A stretch of DNA of 64,000 bases from Thermoplasmatota archaeon (lineage in GTDB: Archaea > Thermoplasmatota > Thermoplasmata > Lutacidiplasmatales > JAMCUS01), in the NCBI GenBank assembly GCA_023379385.1, contig JAMCUS010000028.1, forward strand, positions 1 to 64,000. Reading direction: 5' to 3'. The notes under the pieces were generated by a model. That model did no database searches. It was not told the DNA's origin and saw nothing but the letters and a program-made list of their open reading frames with translations. The position numbers and the translations under genes were made by a program. How positions within the stretch are numbered: the first letter of the stretch is position 1; each line of letters starts with the position of its first letter. Shown here one piece after another: positions 1 through 9,298 of this stretch.

Positions 1-602
1 AGGTTTCTCCTTGATTGAAAATTAAAATCAGGTGCTAACTGGTTAAATATTTTAGATAATTCAACCCAGTAAGCAGATGCAATATGTCCTTCATACAACA
101 TAAGACCATTAATGTTATTATAATCGATTCTTTGAATTTCTTTATTTATTACAGTTAAATCAATGTTATAGAATTTTGATAGATTATTAATCAAGCTTAC
201 TGAGGATTTTACTTTTTGCCTGACAATCTGACCAGCTATGTATAATCTCAAATCAGGATTCAGGTATTTTTCATACTGTTTTATTTTCAGTTCTGCGTTA
301 AGCGTTTCCTGAGGTTGAGTCAATGATAATAAATTACCATTCCAGTTCAATAATACTAAAGATACATCATGTTTTGATAGCCATCTCATAGCTTCAAAGC
401 TGACAGAACCGTAATATCCATCTATTATAATTGAATCATAAGGTATTTGATGTGGATAAAATTCGTATTTAACTTGTTTATTTAACTCATTTAATCCAAA
501 ATTATCACGTTTAATATTTAATTTTAATTTATTGTCAATAATTAATTTACGTTTATCAACGTATATTGATAATCCATAGCCTTTTATCAAGATTGGATTC
601 AT
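1..602 (-). CDS. cas1: Cas1-family integrase (putative casposase), C-terminus beyond window edge
   Basis: Translated by hand from the minus strand, ATG at 602..600: MNPILIKGYGLSIYVDKRKLIIDNKLKLNIKRDNFGLNELNKQVKYEFYPHQIPYDSIIIDGYYGSVSFEAMRWLSKHDVSLVLLNWNGNLLSLTQPQETLNAELKIKQYEKYLNPDLRLYIAGQIVRQKVKSS...INGLMLYEGHIASAYWVELSKIF. It has the Cas1 N-terminal beta-domain pattern (IPYDSIIIDGYYGSVSFEAMRWLSKHDVSLVLLNWNG) and the catalytic-Glu helix (YEGHIASAYW). Open to window edge. Confidence 0.88.
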   Translation of the reverse strand, partial: MNPILIKGYGLSIYVDKRKLIIDNKLKLNIKRDNFGLNELNKQVKYEFYPHQIPYDSIIIDGYYGSVSFEAMRWLSKHDVSLVLLNWNGNLLSLTQPQETLNAELKIKQYEKYLNPDLRLYIAGQIVRQKVKSSVSLINNLSKFYNIDLTVINKEIQRIDYNNINGLMLYEGHIASAYWVELSKIFNQLAPDFNFQSRRN

Positions 603-625
603 GTTTATTCCTCTTTTTTATTCGT

Positions 626-838
626 TTATTTAATTTTTAAATTTATACTGGATACATATTTTAAATATAATTTCAAAGTTAATTCATTAATTAATTCACA
701 TTCAACAGGCTTATTTAACTCATTTAACCTTTTTAACCCAGTATTACTTTGTTTTAAATTTAATTTATTATCAATAATTAACTTACGTTTATCAACGTAT
801 ATTGATATACCATAACCTTTTATTAAGATTGGATTCAT
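626..838 (-). pseudogene. Tandem partial duplicate of cas1 5' end
   Basis: MNPILIKGYGISIYVDKRKLIIDNKLNLKQSNTGLKRLNELNKP is nearly identical to the N-terminus of the Cas1 ORF at 1..602, then diverges. Confidence 0.8.
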
Positions 839-870
839 ATTTATTCCTCTTTTTTTTATTTATTTAATTT

Positions 871-1059
871 TTAATTTATACTGGATATATGTTTTATATT
901 TAATTTAATAATTAACATGCATTTAAAAAGGTTATTTAACCTGTTTAACCCAGTATTATTTAGTTTTAATTTATTATCAATTGTAGTGTTACTTTGTATT
1001 GTTATACCACCATTATTAACATTTATATTTTTTTCAACCCTTGATAATAACAAATTCAT
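871..1059 (-). pseudogene. Second, more degenerate duplicate of cas1 5' end
   Basis: Protein retains IDNKLKLNNTGLNRLNNLFK; the DNA shares blocks (gtttaacccagtatta, tagttttaatttattatcaatt) with the 640-840 copy. Confidence 0.55.
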
Positions 1060-2105
1060 TGACTCACCTTTGGCAATAATATATTTTTCAAAACTGAATT
1101 TGAATATTTATTATCAATAATATTACCATTGAAAGCATCAACAATAAAAAATGATCTCAATATTGTGAGTAAAGGATTGTCATTTAATACATTTTGAATA
1201 TTTAATAGACCTGAGATAAAAGATAATGGGTTGTTTTTTAATTCAGATTGATTTTCATTGAATTTGTTAATAATTGATATCTTATCCCTATCTATAAACA
1301 AGGTCTTGAGATAGAACCATAATATTATCTCGAATAGATACGTTCTGTCAACCGATCTTAAGTTAAGGAAATAATCCGTTGCCATTGGTGATGTTAATAT
1401 TATCAGCAACATTTCATTTCTCTGTTTGTCTGGGAATATTGATTTAATTACAGTGTTTAATATAAATTTAAAATCCATCAGTTGATTTTCATTGAGATCG
1501 CTAAAAAAAGAAATCAAATCCTCTGGTTTTGAAATCGATAGAAAATTTTCAAAGTCTGAATCACTAGAGATATTCAATCCCCCCAATTCGCTTTTTAATT
1601 TTTTAATAACTTCCTTCATTTCTTTGCTTGATACATCCTCGCCGTTTCTCTTTGCTTTCTCAATCATTTCATTAAATTTTTTCTCGTCTCTTAGTTGAAT
1701 TAAATCCCTAAGCACCTCAATTATAATGTTTAGAATTCCATAATAAAAAAAATCATCACTGAAGATCAATTTCTTTGCATAGTTGCTTTTTAGAAACAGT
1801 GGTTTATAAAAATCGTTAAGGAAATTGAAAGCTGTCTTAAACGATGAAAACGATTTTTCTATGTAATATATATCGCTCAACCCTCTACTTTCGGCTTTCT
1901 TAACGCTTATTATTTCCTCACTAACTAAATCTGACAGGTGTTTTCGGATAACTTTAATATTTCTTATATTTTTTTCGCTCCTAAGATGCTCTCTGATATC
2001 TGTTATCGTAGCTTTTTCTTTTTCTGATATGTGAACAATGATGCTAGATTTTGTATCTCCTATAGGTTCTCTCTGGCTTGTCTTTCTTCTCTTACGTATT
2101 GCCAT
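1056..2105 (-). CDS. Winged-helix DNA-binding regulator-like protein
   Basis: 349-aa ORF; N-terminus SIIVHISEKEKATITDIREHLRSEKNIRNIKVIRKHLSDLVSEEIISVKKAESRGLSDIYYI resembles a wHTH domain; ATGA-like overlap with the following small ORF. Confidence 0.6.
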   Translation of the reverse strand: MAIRKRRKTSQREPIGDTKSSIIVHISEKEKATITDIREHLRSEKNIRNIKVIRKHLSDLVSEEIISVKKAESRGLSDIYYIEKSFSSFKTAFNFLNDFYKPLFLKSNYAKKLIFSDDFFYYGILNIIIEVLRDLIQLRDEKKFNEMIEKAKRNGEDVSSKEMKEVIKKLKSELGGLNISSDSDFENFLSISKPEDLISFFSDLNENQLMDFKFILNTVIKSIFPDKQRNEMLLIILTSPMATDYFLNLRSVDRTYLFEIILWFYLKTLFIDRDKISIINKFNENQSELKNNPLSFISGLLNIQNVLNDNPLLTILRSFFIVDAFNGNIIDNKYSNSVLKNILLPKVSQ

Positions 2106-2218
2106 AGTATTAGATAATCAATAGTTCTATTATAATCTTTCTCTCTATTAGACAGTATACCCTATATTTATTGAATATACAGTATGGTCTTTAAAATTAA
2201 AAAATACCAATAATATCT

Positions 2219-2731
2219 ATGGATGCTATATCTATAATCATGTTAAAAAATAAAAAAAATAGGGATAAAGAGCTGAAAACGGCATGTAAATTGACACAGA
2301 CAGAACAGCACCGCACAATAATATACTACTCACATTCTATGCAATACTATGATACGGATACAGAACGGAAAGACATGGCTTTCTTAAGCAAACAAAAGAA
2401 TTCAAAAATAATCAATCCTAACGGAATGGACTTACTGGGTTATGACAAAAAGTCTATGATCCCATACCTTCTTACCGTTCAGAAATCTGATGCTGTATGG
2501 TATAGAGGCTCAACCATTGGTGTTGTTGTTGAATGCCTGACGGCTGTGGTTCTGAACAAAAAGGTATATTCTCTTGAAACCAGGAAACCGATAACACAAC
2601 CTGAAATATTGAAGTTATCTGAACTGTTTAAAGATAATACTTACTGCGAAACAGATAAGAGGTTAATAAAGAACCTGTTCGGTAATTCTGTATATAAACA
2701 ATTTTTAATATTACTGGAGGGTGGTTTCTAA
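2219..2731 (+). CDS. Nucleoside 2-deoxyribosyltransferase-like protein
   Basis: HRTIIYYSHSMQYYDTDTERKDMAFLSKQKNSKIINPN ... KSDAVWYRG..IGVVVECLTAVVLNKKVYSL pattern; overlaps the next CDS by one base. Confidence 0.45.
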   Translation: MDAISIIMLKNKKNRDKELKTACKLTQTEQHRTIIYYSHSMQYYDTDTERKDMAFLSKQKNSKIINPNGMDLLGYDKKSMIPYLLTVQKSDAVWYRGSTIGVVVECLTAVVLNKKVYSLETRKPITQPEILKLSELFKDNTYCETDKRLIKNLFGNSVYKQFLILLEGGF

Positions 2732-3384
2732 TGCAATTTTCTAAGGATTACAGAACCTTTGAAGACTGGCTAAAAGCACATCCAGAACAAACAGCATACA
2801 ATCTCAGGATAATAAGAAGCCATTCTAAATATCCCAATGCTTCATTATCCCAGTTAAGAGGTCATACATCTAATGGAAAGAAGCCTGTTTCAAGATTAAA
2901 GCCAGAGCCTATTTATAAGCGTTCTTGGAATTCGTTAAACAAAAGGCAATTATCCCAGAGGGAAAAAAGCCTTGATGTATTAACCAGAGTGAAAAACGGT
3001 AAAAGCCTGACCCATGCATCTAAAGAACTCAAAACAACACCCAAAACAGTCATAAAGCATACCAATGCATTTAAAAAAATCAATAATAAATGGATTCCAA
3101 AGAAATATGATAAGATATCCAGAATTATGAGCATAAACGAACATGGTAAACAGGAATGGATTGATATCAAGGATTCAAGAATTGCATCTAAAATAGGCAA
3201 ATACAATTCTGCTGTAAAAGAATTTTTAATCAGTGGTAACCAGAATGCAGTAAATAGATTTACAGAACCGATCAAAGATTCATACGGTAAATTGCATTAT
3301 TTAGAAACAGACCCAGAAAAACTGATTGAAATAGAGGAATCTCAGGAAGAACCAGAATTTTATGAGATCTATAAAACAGAATAA
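2731..3384 (+). CDS. HTH-domain protein of the casposon-like module
   Basis: LSQREKSLDVLTRVKNGKSLTHASKELKTTPKTVIKHTNAFKKINNKWIPKKYDKISRIM resembles an HTH; operonic with flanking ORFs. Confidence 0.5.
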   Translation: MQFSKDYRTFEDWLKAHPEQTAYNLRIIRSHSKYPNASLSQLRGHTSNGKKPVSRLKPEPIYKRSWNSLNKRQLSQREKSLDVLTRVKNGKSLTHASKELKTTPKTVIKHTNAFKKINNKWIPKKYDKISRIMSINEHGKQEWIDIKDSRIASKIGKYNSAVKEFLISGNQNAVNRFTEPIKDSYGKLHYLETDPEKLIEIEESQEEPEFYEIYKTE

Positions 3385-3389
3385 TTAAT

Positions 3390-3791
3390 ATGAAAAATTC
3401 AACATCTGAGTCCAATTGTATAGACAATGCCGATTTTAAAACACAAGAAATAATAGATAATGAGTCCCAAGAAGCGTCAGATTGGATAAGAGATATTCGT
3501 TACAATAATAATAGACCCAAACTGAATTATTGTGAAATATGCAATTCTAAGGAAAAATTAGAACAGCACCATATCAAAGGACGTAAGCATGGGAATGAGA
3601 TAATAACGGTTTGTGTAAAATGCCATAAAGAATTAACTGATAAACAAAAATTATGGTCAAATTCAGGCAATAAAGATTCGTTTTTAATTAGAGGATTAAT
3701 AGATATTTCTGAATTAAAATATGAAAAAACAGGTATTGAATATTACAGATTGATAGCAAAACAATTAACAGAGGGATATAAATATGACTGA
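3390..3791 (+). CDS. HNH endonuclease
   Basis: CEICNSKEKLEQHHIKGRKHGNEIITVCVKCHKELTDKQ: two CxxC pairs and an HH...N...H arrangement. Confidence 0.8.
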   Translation: MKNSTSESNCIDNADFKTQEIIDNESQEASDWIRDIRYNNNRPKLNYCEICNSKEKLEQHHIKGRKHGNEIITVCVKCHKELTDKQKLWSNSGNKDSFLIRGLIDISELKYEKTGIEYYRLIAKQLTEGYKYD

Positions 3792-6447
3792 TGTTTTTTT
3801 AAGAGCTTTGACTTTTGACAATACAACCAATGTAATAAGTAAACACAAGAATGAAGATAACCACAATACAAATATACAATTGATTATTGATACTGAAACA
3901 ACAACAGACCAATACCAGAACCTGTTGTTTGGTTCATGTCTTGTAAAAATTAAAATAAGCACAGGATTTAAAGAAGAGTGGTATATATTCTACGGTAACG
4001 TTTCTGTGGATAAAATACAACTTATCAAAGACTATGGTAAAGTTCATAATATTACTGTATTGTCAGTAAGAGATTTTATAGATAAAGTATTCTATCCGTA
4101 TGCATATATATCAAGAAGAGAAGTTATAGGATTCAACCTGCCTTTTGATTTATCAAGATTGGCTATCGGTTACGGAATATCAAGAAAAACGAAGGAAGGG
4201 TTCTCATTCAAATTATCTGAAGATGCAAGGAATCCAAGAATCAGAATACGGTCAATAGACCAGAAAAGGTCTTTCATTACCTTTATGAAACCATTAAGAA
4301 AAAAGAGCGATAAGAAATATAAACATTACAACGGATATTTTGTAGATTTAAAGACCTTGACCTTTGCTTTAACAGATAAATCCTATTCTTTAGAATCCGC
4401 ATGTATTGATTTTGATGTATCAAGAAAAACACATCCCGAAGAGCATGGTAAAATAACAGAGAACTACATAGAATACAATCTTAACGATGTTAAAATAACA
4501 TCAGAGTTATACCAGAAAGCACTTGAACGGTATAACATGTTCAATTTGCCTGATTCTGTAAATAAATTATATTCCCCAGCGTCCATTGGAAAGGCATATT
4601 TAAGAAAAATGGGAATAAAACCTTTTAAAGAATGTAACCATGACTTTCCAAAAGAGGTATCAGGCTATGTAATGTCTTCATACTATGGAGGTAGAACAGA
4701 GGTAAGGATAAGAAACAGATCAATTCCTATTACATATCTTGATTTTACTTCAATGTATCCATCTGTTTATTCTTTGCTTGGCTTAGATTCATACCTTAAA
4801 GCCGATAAGATCAAGTTCTATGAAAATACCGATAGCATCAAGAAATTTATAGAAGGCATAACTATCAAAGACCTTCAAAATAAAGATGCATGGAATAGAC
4901 AAAATATGCATTCTATAGTATTGATAAAACCACAGGATGATATTTTACCTGTAAGAATAGAGTATTCTAAAGATGCAAAGAACATAGGCATAAATTACCT
5001 GACATCAGATATGCCTTTATGGTATACCGTTCAGGATGTAATAGCATCAAAATTGCTAACTGGTAAAATTCCAGAAATTATTAAAGCCATTACATTTTAT
5101 TACGATGGGATTCAGGAAGATTTAAAAGATGTGGAAATATCGGATATTACCATTAAAAAAGAGAATGACTTCATACGTAAAGTCATAGAAGAACGGATCA
5201 AGGTTAAAAAAGCAGATGAACCCAACAAAGACCAGATACAATTGATTTTAAAGATAATAGCCAATGCTACATCTTATGGAATATACATAGAGGAGAACCC
5301 AGAAACGTTAAAAGATAAAATGGATTTAAATGTTTATTCCGTTAAATCCTTTAAAATAAAATCAGATAAAATAGAGAGACAGGGTGAATATTTCAATCCA
5401 ATAATGGCTACATTGATAACAGGGTCAGCACGACTGATATTAGCAATGGCTGAACAGATTGCGATACAGAACAACGGATACATTGCGTATATGGATACGG
5501 ATTCTATATTCGTAAAACCTGATAGAGTCAAGGACATTCAAAATTTCTTTAGACCATTGAATCCTTATTCCGTGAACGTTGAAATGTTCAAGATTGAAGA
5601 GGATGATAATAAGAAGCCATTAGACAATATCATGTTCTATGGGATATCAGCGAAGAGATACTGCTTGTATAAAAGTAAAAATAACGGTAAGGACACATTA
5701 CAACCAGATGCATATAAAGATATAAAAATATTGAAGTATTCAACACACGGATTAGGACATCTTATGAATATTAAAGGTGAACAGATATGGAAAGACATAC
5801 TTAACCATAGCTTTAATGAATATACAGATAGAATAGCAGTAAGCCAGATAACCATAACCAGACCATCTGTTCTTAAACGATTTAAAAGATTGAATACTGA
5901 TAAACCAATAGATAACCAGATAAAGCCATTCAATTTTATGCTTATAGGGTCAGAACAGAATAAAGTAATACCGTGTATGCCTTATACAAAAAATATAGAA
6001 GGAATACAATATAAACAATTCATAGATTATAAAACAGGATTAAAATCAGACCAGTTAACAAAGTCAGCTAAAGACTACTGGAAAACATTAGAAGATGTGT
6101 TGATACACTACATAAAGCACAACGACCACAAATTTGACTACATAGATAGCATAGCCCAGAGGAAACACATCATTGCCGACCGTATCAGATACATAGGAAA
6201 GGAATCAAACAACCTTGACGAAGTATCCGTATTGGGAATTGATAACAATTCATACCTTGAGTATGAGAATATCAGGGAATTCTATAATTGGATTTTAACG
6301 TTGAAGCCTAAGGACGTCAGGGATATGGGAATATCGGAAAGAGGACTGAGAAATGTTAAACAAAAAATTCACAATGGAATCGGATTGAAGAACAGGTCAA
6401 AGATTGTAAAAATACTTTTTGAAAAATACTTGAATAAGGTCAATTAA
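3784..6447 (+). CDS. Family-B DNA polymerase
   Basis: 887 aa with 3'-5' exonuclease-like motifs (LIIDTETTTDQ; FNLPFDLSRLAIGYG; YNLNDVKITSELY) and polymerase motifs A (YLDFTSMYPSVYSLLGL), B (LILKIIANATSYGIYIEE) and C (YMDTDSIFV). Confidence 0.93.
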   Translation: MTDVFLRALTFDNTTNVISKHKNEDNHNTNIQLIIDTETTTDQYQNLLFGSCLVKIKISTGFKEEWYIFYGNVSVDKIQLIKDYGKVHNITVLSVRDFIDKVFYPYAYISRREVIGFNLPFDLSRLAIGYGISRKTKEGFSFKLSEDARNPRIRIRSIDQKRSFITFMKPLRKKSDKKYKHYNGYFVDLKTLTFALTDKSYSLESACIDFDVSRKTHPEEHGKITENYIEYNLNDVKITSELYQKALERYNMFNLPDSVNKLYSPASIGKAYLRKMGIKPFKECNHDFPKEVSGYVMSSYYGGRTEVRIRNRSIPITYLDFTSMYPSVYSLLGLDSYLKADKIKFYENTDSIKKFIEGITIKDLQNKDAWNRQNMHSIVLIKPQDDILPVRIEYSKDAKNIGINYLTSDMPLWYTVQDVIASKLLTGKIPEIIKAITFYYDGIQEDLKDVEISDITIKKENDFIRKVIEERIKVKKADEPNKDQIQLILKIIANATSYGIYIEENPETLKDKMDLNVYSVKSFKIKSDKIERQGEYFNPIMATLITGSARLILAMAEQIAIQNNGYIAYMDTDSIFVKPDRVKDIQNFFRPLNPYSVNVEMFKIEEDDNKKPLDNIMFYGISAKRYCLYKSKNNGKDTLQPDAYKDIKILKYSTHGLGHLMNIKGEQIWKDILNHSFNEYTDRIAVSQITITRPSVLKRFKRLNTDKPIDNQIKPFNFMLIGSEQNKVIPCMPYTKNIEGIQYKQFIDYKTGLKSDQLTKSAKDYWKTLEDVLIHYIKHNDHKFDYIDSIAQRKHIIADRIRYIGKESNNLDEVSVLGIDNNSYLEYENIREFYNWILTLKPKDVRDMGISERGLRNVKQKIHNGIGLKNRSKIVKILFEKYLNKVN

Positions 6448-6623
6448 AATTCTTGGATTGTGATATTAAAAGCGGCACGTTTTTTCGTCTTGTCTATATC
6501 CCCCCCATCGTTTATAAGGGGATAGAAAATGGTGAAGTATAGCGATTTGTTTTATCTTGGTTATCTCTATAACTCTTTTCGAGAAATTGATCCTGAGCGA
6601 TTAGCAAAACCTGAATCAACTCA

Positions 6624-6911
6624 ATGGACTGGGCTGAATTACATAAAAAAATACAATATCTACTTAACATACTAAATATTCACGACAAAACTTTTGATAA
6701 CTTTTTGAAAGAGTTTAAGAATAAGTTTAATGCATATGAAGATGGACAACGTATTAAGGATTCTGACAGAAAAAGTATCGATGAACAGATGGATGGGATG
6801 TGGAAAAACTTTGTTAACGACAATCTTGCAGAAAAGATACTGCTAACAGAAAGAGATGATTTGATTTTGGATATTAAAAAATTACATAAAGGGACCAAAG
6901 GTTTTTTTTGA
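6624..6911 (+). CDS. Hypothetical protein
   Basis: 95-aa ORF track entry, no recognised domain. Confidence 0.35.
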   Translation: MDWAELHKKIQYLLNILNIHDKTFDNFLKEFKNKFNAYEDGQRIKDSDRKSIDEQMDGMWKNFVNDNLAEKILLTERDDLILDIKKLHKGTKGFF

Positions 6912-6930
6912 GGAGAATGAGATTAAAAAG

Positions 6931-7317
6931 ATGACTAAAAAAATTGTAAGTGATTTGGATGATGGGATGACTTGCCTCATTGTTGGGATGTGGACACCAG
7001 CAGTAATGATAACTCTACGAGCCGTTGAAGGAATGCTTAGGAAATTTTATAAAAAAGTGAAAGGAAGTGAAATAGAATTGATTGATGAAACTTTTCTAAA
7101 CTGGGGTACCATGTTAAAAAATTTAGATGCATCCACCCATCCACTAGATAAAGATCTGCTTAACAACCTAAGATATCTCAAAATTAAGAGAAACGAAGCT
7201 CAGCATCCTGAGAAAAGATTCACAAAAGATGATGCCGAAAACAGTTTTATTAAGGCTAGGGAAGCCATAAAGAGTATGATAAGTTCAGGACGTATGAGGA
7301 GGCGAATAGATCAATAA
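6931..7317 (+). CDS. Hypothetical protein (DUF4145-like helical)
   Basis: LIVGMWTPAVMITLRAVEGMLRKFYKKVKG ... LRYLKIKRNEAQHPEKRFTKDDAENSFIKAREAIKSM. Confidence 0.45.
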   Translation: MTKKIVSDLDDGMTCLIVGMWTPAVMITLRAVEGMLRKFYKKVKGSEIELIDETFLNWGTMLKNLDASTHPLDKDLLNNLRYLKIKRNEAQHPEKRFTKDDAENSFIKAREAIKSMISSGRMRRRIDQ

Positions 7318-7584
7318 AAAAGATGTACAAAGATTACAACGAAGTGAGACCGCATTCTACGATAGAATATATGAGTCCGAATGGATTTATAGAGAGATGG
7401 AACGTGGATGGTGAGTTTAGAGAGGGGTATTTGAATAATCTGGATAAGAAAATAGAAAGGAGGATGAAAAAAATGGAAAAAAGATATAAAGCAGCAAAAG
7501 ATAAGAAAGAGGTGAGAATAAGTGTATAACAAAAATTCTCAAAAAGTGCATCAAAAAGTGTCCACCAATAGATGGGGCAGATCA
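7317..7584 (+). mobile_element. IS3-family right-end remnant (transposase C-terminus plus right IR)
   Basis: KKMYKDYNEVRPHSTIEYMSPNGFIERWN is the typical end of an IS3 rve domain. 3' tail gatggggcagatca is shared with the element ending at 30313. Confidence 0.75.
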
Positions 7585-7716
7585 TGTTCTGCTGATATTG
7601 TCTACCATAAAGATATACAGATATGGAAATAGAGAAATGGTGAGTGAAATATCAAAAAAACGAATGATATTATAACAAATTTAAAAATCAATAATTTAAA
7701 GCTCAACATCCAAAAA

Positions 7717-7872
7717 TTTATATTTTGTGTCACATAAGACATAATATTTTTATATTTTGTGTCACATAAGATATAATATTTTTATATTTTGTGTCACATA
7801 AGATATAATATTTTTATATTTTGTGTCACATAAGACATAATATTTTTATATTTTGTGTCACATAAGACATAA
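7717..7872. repeat. Five tandem 32-bp repeats
   Basis: Unit tttttatattttgtgtcacataaga(c/t)ataata; the gtcac core starts at 7729, 7761, 7793, 7825 and 7857 (exact 32-bp spacing), with TGTGTCACA palindrome in each unit. Confidence 0.95.
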
Positions 7873-7873
7873 T

Positions 7874-9202
7874 ATGGACGACGAAGAATTAGTATATCTA
7901 CTCTCTAAATGGAATTTTTGGAATGGAGAAATAGAAACAGGCATTGAAAGACCTCAATACCTGGATATGATTTTAAGGTTACTTAATGAAAATAATATAA
8001 TTGCTGAAACAGGTATAAGGCGTTCTGGTAAATCATTTATTGCGAAACAGGTAATAAAAAAGTTAATAGTAAAGCATGGAAGTCAAAATACTTTAATAAT
8101 AAATTTAGAAGATGAGAGATTAAGTATAAAAAATTATGATTTGTTATTGCAAATATATGATGCTTATAAAAAGATAATAAAGCCAAACAAAAAATCAATA
8201 ATAGTTATAGATGAAGCTCAAGAAGTAGATGGGTGGGAAAGATTTGTTCGTGGAATTACGGAACGCAATGAAGCATCATTTATTGTTACTGGTTCATCAT
8301 CAAAACTGCTAAGCTCGGAATTTTCTACACTGCTCTCAGGCAGGCAAATAACTGTTTATATCACGCCTCTAGATTTTTCTGAATTTTTATCTTTTAATAA
8401 TATACAACTTGATGATAGAAGTATAGTTTTAAACGAAGAAAAATTAATTAGATATTTTGATGAATTTCTTTTGTACGGCGGGTTTCCTGCGGTTGTAATT
8501 AATAAAGAAAAAGAAGAACTTCTTCTAAATTATTTTGATGCAATAACAGTAAAGGATATTGTCTCAAGATATAAAATTAGGGAAGTGTCAAAACTTAGAG
8601 CTCTTATGAAGTTTTATTTCACAAATATTGCGTCAGAAATCACGTATAATAGCACAGCCAAGTTTCTAAAGATACCAATTAAAACTGCACAGAGATTCTC
8701 AGAATATATTGTAAACGCAAATGTAATATTTTTTGTAGAGCGATTTTCATTTTCTCTAAAAGAGAGAGAGAATAGTCCTAGAAAAATTTATTCTATAGAT
8801 AATGGAATTGCTCTTGCATTAGGAACGAATTTTGTTGAAATAAAGGGAAGGGCACTTGAAAATATTGTTGCACAACAGCTATTCAGAATATGTCAAAGAG
8901 ATAAAAAATCTAGTATATATTACTGGCGTGAAGATTCAGCACTAACAGGAAAATCCGTTGACTTTATATTTAAAAGTGGTAATCATCTTTTACCAATACA
9001 AGTTGCCTATGAAATAAAAAATGAAAAAACTAAGAATAGAGAACTTCAATCCTTAATAAAGTGCACAAAAAGCATTAATGTAAAACAGGGCATTATTATT
9101 ACTTATAATTTCTCCGGTGAAGAGAACATTGAAGGCATACACATTAAATATATAAAAGCTTATAAGTGGCTGCTGCATGCGGAGAGAGAAGTACGGCTTT
9201 AA
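7874..9202 (+). CDS. AAA+ ATPase with C-terminal DUF4143-type domain
   Basis: Walker A GIRRSGKSF, Walker B SIIVIDEAQEV, sensor TGSSSKLL, C-terminal YYWREDSALTGKSVDFIF. ATG at 7874 preferred over the TTG at 7853 inside the last repeat. Confidence 0.88.
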   Translation: MDDEELVYLLSKWNFWNGEIETGIERPQYLDMILRLLNENNIIAETGIRRSGKSFIAKQVIKKLIVKHGSQNTLIINLEDERLSIKNYDLLLQIYDAYKKIIKPNKKSIIVIDEAQEVDGWERFVRGITERNEASFIVTGSSSKLLSSEFSTLLSGRQITVYITPLDFSEFLSFNNIQLDDRSIVLNEEKLIRYFDEFLLYGGFPAVVINKEKEELLLNYFDAITVKDIVSRYKIREVSKLRALMKFYFTNIASEITYNSTAKFLKIPIKTAQRFSEYIVNANVIFFVERFSFSLKERENSPRKIYSIDNGIALALGTNFVEIKGRALENIVAQQLFRICQRDKKSSIYYWREDSALTGKSVDFIFKSGNHLLPIQVAYEIKNEKTKNRELQSLIKCTKSINVKQGIIITYNFSGEENIEGIHIKYIKAYKWLLHAEREVRL

Positions 9203-9298
9203 CACAGCATCTTTTCTATAGCATTTAGATCAAAGGGCGAAACGTGTTATTTATCTGCGATCTTTTTCGTCTCACCGCTGAAGCCTTTCTTTGAAAAC

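Larger units (their letters stand above)
1..6530. mobile_element. Putative casposon (right-hand part; left end outside window)
   Basis: Co-location of solo Cas1, PolB, HNH, HTH and wHTH proteins without Cas2 or a CRISPR array in the window. The right boundary is only bracketed, between the PolB stop (6447) and about 6530. Confidence 0.75.

Noticed and set aside
1-602. Cas1 as part of an ordinary CRISPR-Cas adaptation module
   Set aside because: No Cas2, Cas4, effector or array in the window, and direct association with PolB/HNH/HTH. Cannot be fully excluded because the left side is outside the window.
917-1120. Plus-strand 67-aa hydrophobic ORF
   Set aside because: Antisense of the degenerate cas1 5' duplicate and AT-rich; likely spurious.
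6529-6675. Short ORF MVKYSDLFYLGYLYNSFREIDPERLAKPESTQWTGLNYIKK
   Set aside because: Overlaps ORF 6624 in another frame; may be a frameshifted 5' end of it but unsupported.
7717-7872. 32-bp repeats as a CRISPR array
   Set aside because: Units are contiguous with no spacers; period equals repeat length. Simple tandem repeats in a promoter.
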